Below, one piece after another: positions 60,157 through 64,000 of a DNA stretch of 64,000 nucleotides (positions are counted from its first letter, which is position 1; each line of letters opens with the position of its first letter). The stretch comes from Hansschlegelia quercus (GTDB lineage: Bacteria > Pseudomonadota > Alphaproteobacteria > Rhizobiales > Methylopilaceae), in the NCBI RefSeq assembly GCF_004310425.1, contig NZ_SIUB01000001.1, positions 779,523 to 843,522 on the forward strand, written 5' to 3'. Below the pieces are notes generated by a model. That model ran no database searches. It saw nothing but the letters and a program-made list of their open reading frames with translations, and was not told the origin of the DNA. The position numbers and the translations under genes were made by a program.

Positions 60157-61119
60157 TCAGAGCGCTTCCTTACAGCGCCCGATCGCCCAGCGGATCAGTT
60201 TGCGGACGTCCGGGTCCGGGTCCTCCTGCGAGGGTTCGAGCCAGCGCAGGGCGCCCGGCGCTCCGATCTCGCCGAGCGCGGCGGCCGCCTCCTTGCGGAG
60301 GTTGCTGACATCGGACTCCAACAGAGCCCCGAGGGGGTCCACGGCGCTCTCAGCGCGGAGACGCCCGAGCGCGTTCGCCGCCTTCGTCCGCACCTGCCAG
60401 GCCTCGTCGTCGAGCGCGGCGATCAGCTGGAGCGTCGCCTCGGGAAGCCGGTTCTTGCCGAGCGAAGCCGCAGCCTGCTCGCGCACCAGCCAATGCGGAT
60501 CCTTCAGGCCGCCGACAAGCGTCGAGGCGCCGGGGCCGCCCGGGCGCACGAACACCAGCGCCGCCATAGTCGCGCGGCGCACGCTTGGGTCCGCATCGCT
60601 CGCCGTCGCGATCAATGCGGGCAGCGCGTCCTCGGCCTTGAGGTAGCCGATAACGCCGAGGCCTTCGCGCCGCACCTCCGGCGCCGGGCTCGTGAGCGCC
60701 TTCAGCGCCGAGGCGAGCGCGTCTGGAAGCGTGAGCTCGCGCAGAGCCCGCAGCGCGGCGGCCTGCACGAAGGGATCGGGATGGCTCGCGCGCTCGATCA
60801 GCAGCGGCGCGCAGGAAAGCTCCTTCTTCTCCGCAAGCGACTCCGCCGCGGCGTTGCGGACCGCATCGTCGGGATCTTCGAGCGAGCCGACGAGCCCCTC
60901 GACGACCTGCGGGCCATCATGCTCGTCGAGCGCCTTGGCGGCGGCGGCGCGGACTTCGGCGTCGGGGTCACCGAGGCCCTTGAGCAGAAGCACGACCGCC
61001 TGCGGGCCGATCTGCTCGGCGAGCTCCATCATGGCCACGCGGCGGACCCCGGCGTCGGCGTCCTCGCAGCGCGCCGCGAGATCGTCGAGATCGTCATCAA
61101 AGGCGTCGAAGACCGGCAT
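60157..61119 (-). CDS. HEAT-repeat protein
   Basis: 320 residues built of about nine PBS-lyase-type HEAT repeats: DADAGVRRVAMMELAEQIGPQAVVLLLKGLGDPDAEVRAAAAKALDE and onward to DPDPDVRKLIRWAIGRCKEAL. There is no catalytic motif and no signal peptide, so it is a soluble scaffold or partner. It ends the DUF971/flavoprotein/ferredoxin unit, 11 bases after the ferredoxin. Repeat proteins in such a place often hold electron-transfer partners together or aid cofactor insertion; that role is a guess. Confidence 0.9.
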   Translation of the reverse strand: MPVFDAFDDDLDDLAARCEDADAGVRRVAMMELAEQIGPQAVVLLLKGLGDPDAEVRAAAAKALDEHDGPQVVEGLVGSLEDPDDAVRNAAAESLAEKKELSCAPLLIERASHPDPFVQAAALRALRELTLPDALASALKALTSPAPEVRREGLGVIGYLKAEDALPALIATASDADPSVRRATMAALVFVRPGGPGASTLVGGLKDPHWLVREQAAASLGKNRLPEATLQLIAALDDEAWQVRTKAANALGRLRAESAVDPLGALLESDVSNLRKEAAAALGEIGAPGALRWLEPSQEDPDPDVRKLIRWAIGRCKEAL

Positions 61120-61130
61120 GTCGATCCCTC

Positions 61131-61364
61131 TCAGCGCAGCAGATAGGGGATGTTGACCTTGACGGCTCCGGTCGGGCAGTCAGCCTCGCACGGCATGCAG
61201 TACCAGCACTCGTCGTACTTCATGTAGGCCTTCTTGCGCCCCTCATCGATCGCAAGGATGTCGAGCGGGCAGACCTCGACGCAGACCGTGCAGCCCTTCT
61301 CGGCGATGCACTTGGCGTCGTCGATCACGACCGCGGCGCTCTTCGATTCCGTAATAATCGGCAT
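61131..61364 (-). CDS. Ferredoxin with two 4Fe-4S clusters, AprB-like
   Basis: 77 residues. Cluster motifs are C-x5-C-x2-C-x3-CP (CIAEKGCTVCVEVCP) and C-x2-C-x2-C-x3-CP (CWYCMPCEADCP). The text YDECWYCMPCEADCPTGAV and the wide first spacing are features of the beta subunit of adenylylsulfate reductase. AprB is about twice as long and has a tail around the alpha subunit, which is absent here. It is 12 bases downstream of the flavoprotein gene and surely its electron partner. Confidence 0.92.
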   Translation of the reverse strand: MPIITESKSAAVVIDDAKCIAEKGCTVCVEVCPLDILAIDEGRKKAYMKYDECWYCMPCEADCPTGAVKVNIPYLLR

Positions 61365-61376
61365 TGTCGTGTGTCC

Positions 61377-63122
61377 TCACTCGGCCGCCTGAGCGGTCTT
61401 CACGCGCAGTTGGTGGTAGGCCGCCATCTCGTCCGCCGCGACGTCGACCACATACGGCGCGATTTCGCGCTTGCGGTGCGCCATGCGGCCGGCTTCGTCC
61501 TTGAACAGCATGGTGTGGCAGAACCACTCGTCGTCGTTGGTCTCGGGGTGGTCGACGCGCAGGTGATAGAAGCCCCAGCGGCTCTCGGTGCGGTAGAGCG
61601 AGGCGGCGGCCGCCATGTCGGCGCAGTCCAGGATCGACTGCAGCTCGAGCGCGCGGTGCAGTTCGTGCGGATCCCGGGCGCAGAGCTGGTTGAGATCTTC
61701 CCGGATCTCGGCGAAGCGGCGCTGGCCGATCTCCATCTTGGCGGTCACCTTCGGCGGCTCGAGATAGTCGTTCACCATCCGCCGGGTCTTGAACTCCATC
61801 TCGTGCGGCGTCAGCCCGTCGTCGCGGCGGGTCGGCGCGAGCACGCGCTCGCGCTCGGCCTTAAGGAAGCCCGCGTCAAAGTCCGGCAGGTCGACGCCCT
61901 CGCAGTAGGAGGCGGCGTCCGCGCCCGCGATGCCGCCGTTCACGAAGGCGCCCAGCATGTAATTGTGCGGCACGCTCGCCATGTCGCCGACGGCATAGAG
62001 GCCGGGGATCGTCGTGCGGGCGTTCTCGTCGACCCAGACGCCGGAGGCCGAATGGCCCGAGCAGAAGCCGATCTCCGAGATGTGCATCTCGACCGGCCGC
62101 CTGCGGTAGTCGTTGCCGCGCTTCTCGTGGAAGCGACCGCGGGATGGCCGCTCATTGGTGTGGAGGATGGTCTCGATCTCGGAGATCGTCTCCTCCGCGA
62201 GGTGGTCCAGTTTCAGGAACACCGGGCCCGCGCCGCTTTGCAGCTCGCGCCAGAATTCCAGCATCATCTGGCCCGACCAGTAGTCGCACTCGATGAAGCG
62301 TTCGCCCTTGTTGTTCGCGGTGTAGCCGCCGAACGGACCGGTCACGTAGGCGCAGGACGGGCCGTTATAGTCCTTGATCAGCGGGTTGATCTGGTAGCAT
62401 TCGAGGTTCGCGAGCTCGGCGCCTGCGTGATACGCCATGGCGTAGCCGTCGCCGCAATTCGCGGCGTTCTCGTAGGTGCCGAACATGTAGCCGGACGCCG
62501 GCAGGCCGAGCCGCCCGGCTGCGCCGCAGGCGAGGATCACGGATTTCGCGCGCACCACCAGGAACTCGGAGGTCCGGGTGTTCACCCCGATCGCGCCGGA
62601 AATCGCGCCGTCGCGGCTCTTGAGCAGGCGGGTCGCCATGTAGCGGTTGGTCACCGCGACCTGCAGTCGGCGCAGTTGCCGGTAGAGCACCTTCTTGACG
62701 TTGTGCCCTTCCGGCATGGGCAGCACGTAGGTCCCGAGATGATGGACCTTGCGCATGTTGTATTCGCCGGCGCCGTCCTTCTCGAACTTGACCCCGAGTT
62801 TGTCGAGATACTGGATCATCGGAAAGGAGCCGGTGGCGTAAGCCATCACCGCCTTCTGGTGCACGACGCCGTCATTGGCGATCGTGATCTCCTTCACGTA
62901 TTGCTCGGGCGTCGCGTAGCCCGGCACGACGGCGTTGTTCAGCCCGTCCATGCCCATGGAGATCGCGCCGGAGCGTTTGACGTTCGCCTTCTCCATCAGG
63001 ACGACGCGTAAGGCCGGATTGGCCTCCTTCGCCTTGATGGCGGCCATCGGGCCGCCCGTGCCGCCTCCGATGACCAGGATGTCGGCTTCGATGATCTCGG
63101 TCGTCGGTTCGCTCGCGCTCAT
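61377..63122 (-). CDS. AprA-like / fumarate-reductase-type flavoprotein
   Basis: 581 residues from ATG 63122. FAD-binding Rossmann ADILVIGGGTGGPMAAIKAKEANPALRVVLMEKANVKRSGAISMGMDGLNNAV, then AKSVILACGAAGRLGLPASGYMFGTYENAANCGDGYAMAYHAGAELANLECYQINP and GLYAVGDMASVPHNYMLGAFVNGG. The KRSGAISMGMDGLNN opening and the CGDGYAMAYHAGAEL segment resemble adenylylsulfate reductase alpha more than SdhA. No sdhCD or membrane anchor is present; a short ferredoxin follows. Sulfate-activation genes are absent nearby. A cytoplasmic redox enzyme on a sulfur or organic substrate is inferred. Confidence 0.85.
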   Translation of the reverse strand: MSASEPTTEIIEADILVIGGGTGGPMAAIKAKEANPALRVVLMEKANVKRSGAISMGMDGLNNAVVPGYATPEQYVKEITIANDGVVHQKAVMAYATGSFPMIQYLDKLGVKFEKDGAGEYNMRKVHHLGTYVLPMPEGHNVKKVLYRQLRRLQVAVTNRYMATRLLKSRDGAISGAIGVNTRTSEFLVVRAKSVILACGAAGRLGLPASGYMFGTYENAANCGDGYAMAYHAGAELANLECYQINPLIKDYNGPSCAYVTGPFGGYTANNKGERFIECDYWSGQMMLEFWRELQSGAGPVFLKLDHLAEETISEIETILHTNERPSRGRFHEKRGNDYRRRPVEMHISEIGFCSGHSASGVWVDENARTTIPGLYAVGDMASVPHNYMLGAFVNGGIAGADAASYCEGVDLPDFDAGFLKAERERVLAPTRRDDGLTPHEMEFKTRRMVNDYLEPPKVTAKMEIGQRRFAEIREDLNQLCARDPHELHRALELQSILDCADMAAAASLYRTESRWGFYHLRVDHPETNDDEWFCHTMLFKDEAGRMAHRKREIAPYVVDVAADEMAAYHQLRVKTAQAAE

Positions 63123-63186
63123 GCTGAATAAGGCCCGTGTCGCTCGCGCCGGACGAACCGCGCGACTGGCTGGGGGAAGGACGGTC

Positions 63187-63675
63187 TCAGGCTGTCCCGG
63201 TCGCGGGGCCGGTTTCCGCCGCAATGGCGCGGAGGTAGCTCCACGGGAAGATTCCGCGGTCATGGCCGTCTGCGAAAACGAGATGCGCCGCGTAGCCGCC
63301 GACGGCTTCGACCGCGACGATCGCCGCCCCGTCGAAAGCGTCAGGAAAGCGACCGTCTGCCCGCGCCCGGGTGCACCAGGCGCAGCGGCACCTCAGGCGC
63401 AGCGCCCCGGCGGCGACCGAGGCCGCCGGCCCGTCCGAGAACGTCAGGGTCAGCGTTCCGCCGCCGCGCGACACGGCAGCCTCGACCGGCGTTTCGGCCG
63501 GATCGAAGTGGGGCTGGGCTGTGATGGCTTCCAGTGAATGGACCAACGGGCTCGCTCTCTGCGCCTGTAATGGTTCCAAAGGACCGGAACGCAGCCTGCC
63601 CCGACAGCAATTAGTTGCCGCCACGGCGTCAACGGGTGGGCCTTGCGACAAGCGACCGACCGAAGAGAGTGGCAT
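63187..63675 (-). CDS. DUF971-domain protein
   Basis: 162 residues if ATG 63675 is used; an in-frame TTG near 63552 is an alternative, and neither has a strong ribosome site. The C-terminal 95 residues are the DUF971 (gamma-butyrobetaine-hydroxylase N-terminal-like) domain: GTLTLTFSDGPAASVAAGALRL...IVAVEAVGGYAAHLVFADGHDRGIFPWSYLRAIA. A CRCAWCTRAR insertion gives three Cys within five residues, possibly a metal site. DUF971 proteins accompany iron-sulfur and apbC/Mrp genes, so a maturation role for the adjacent Fe-S flavoenzyme is plausible. First gene of the unit. Confidence 0.75.
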   Translation of the reverse strand: MPLSSVGRLSQGPPVDAVAATNCCRGRLRSGPLEPLQAQRASPLVHSLEAITAQPHFDPAETPVEAAVSRGGGTLTLTFSDGPAASVAAGALRLRCRCAWCTRARADGRFPDAFDGAAIVAVEAVGGYAAHLVFADGHDRGIFPWSYLRAIAAETGPATGTA

Positions 63676-63901
63676 GTCGCCAATCTCTTTCGAGGATGAA
63701 GGTGTTATCCACAGAGCCGGACAGGCGGCGCCCCGTGGCCGCTGTTTTCGGAACCGCCCTCGCCTGCGGGTCGTCGCTGCGCAGGCTATCGCCTCATTAA
63801 AGAACGCACGACGCCAATTCGCTTCCGTGCCGCGGATGGGCTCGACGCCTGGAAAGACGGTTTGCGCAGGGTCAAGGAGCCGGCGGGTTCTGCGAAAAGC
63901 G
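63676..63901. other. Gene-free region at the right end
   Basis: No gene is supported here. It must contain the promoter of the DUF971-flavoprotein unit (minus) and the upstream region of the strong plus-strand promoter that follows. Minus-strand open frames crossing it lack ribosome sites. Confidence 0.45.
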
Positions 63902-63929
63902 TTGACACCAAAAATGGGGGGTTTATATA
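63902..63929 (+). promoter_or_regulatory. Very strong sigma70 promoter pointing out of the window (rRNA/tRNA type)
   Basis: TTGACA (63902-63907), 16 bases, TATATA (63924-63929), then a GC-rich discriminator GCCCGC. A near-consensus promoter with a GC discriminator is characteristic of stringently controlled rRNA and tRNA operons. No open frame begins in the 71 bases left in the window. I expect a stable-RNA operon just beyond the right edge. Confidence 0.65.
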
Positions 63930-64000
63930 GCCCGCACACCGGGACGACGCCGCGGCTGATTTGCCTGGCGCGTTTTGGAACCAGTCTTTCCAGCATGGCG

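Noticed and set aside
61371..63011. 546-codon open frame on the plus strand
   Set aside because: Antisense of the AprA-like flavoprotein gene; no recognisable domain.

Overview
The window is high-GC DNA with the codon use and gene content of an alphaproteobacterium, most likely a member of the Hyphomicrobiales (Rhizobiales). Supporting signs are EcfG-type promoters (GGAAC-N16/17-CGTT), duplicated Ku genes with a LigD, a formyl-CoA transferase, CYTH-CHAD and HPP-CBS proteins, and a biuret hydrolase that matches the Rhizobium leguminosarum enzyme. No gene identifies the genus.

Layout. (1) 1-3660 is a decayed mobile island: two unrecognised small genes, a frameshifted tyrosine integrase without its N-terminus, a family of GTAGA-N4-TCTAC palindromes, and the 5' half of a tRNA-Arg(CCG) facing the broken integrase. 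(2) 3928-4998 is a lone dTDP-glucose 4,6-dehydratase. (3) 5087-22754 is an unbroken run of 17 minus-strand genes, many overlapping by 1-4 bases. In transcription order they are formamidase, a four-gene BMP-type ABC importer with biuret hydrolase inside it, allophanate hydrolase (AtzF), AtzG, AtzE, AtzH, a second isochorismatase-family hydrolase, an oxygenase without a Rieske centre, a reductase with a Rieske domain, a glutathione S-transferase and a polar amino-acid-type ABC importer. I read this as a uptake-to-ammonia route for biuret, carboxybiuret and probably triuret, with an oxidative entry step of unknown substrate. A divergent GntR/FCD regulator (22848-23594) carries TGCATGCAAAT near its start, and the same motif is clustered upstream of the importer.

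(4) 23598-26735 holds an M20 amidohydrolase, a Tat-exported Gfo/Idh oxidoreductase and an XRE-cupin regulator. (5) 26883-37445 is a reductive pyrimidine degradation operon: omega-aminotransferase, PreT, PreA, a complete ABC importer, dihydropyrimidinase and beta-ureidopropionase. Enzymes and importer together take uracil or thymine to the beta-amino acid and then the semialdehyde. (6) 37461-41863 is a DNA end-joining locus (ku, ligD, ku) in which both ku genes have EcfG-type stress promoters.

(7) 41919-47890 has a divergent serine hydroxymethyltransferase paralogue, 5-oxoprolinase PxpABC and glutamine-dependent NAD synthase. (8) 47936-60043 is a mixed housekeeping and stress block: PsiF-like, CYTH-CHAD, LLM flavin oxidoreductase, OsmC, PAS plus formyl-CoA transferase, HPP-CBS, esterase, CPA2 antiporter, catalase-like and Ada. 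(9) 60157-63675 is a minus-strand cluster of a DUF971 protein, an AprA-like flavoprotein, an AprB-like ferredoxin and a HEAT-repeat protein, function unknown. A very strong promoter at 63902-63929 points off the right edge and looks like an rRNA or tRNA promoter.

The best candidates for something undescribed are the biuret/triuret regulon, above all its displaced Rieske domain, and the DUF971/AprA-like/ferredoxin/HEAT cluster. All homology statements rest on motif recognition, not on database searches.
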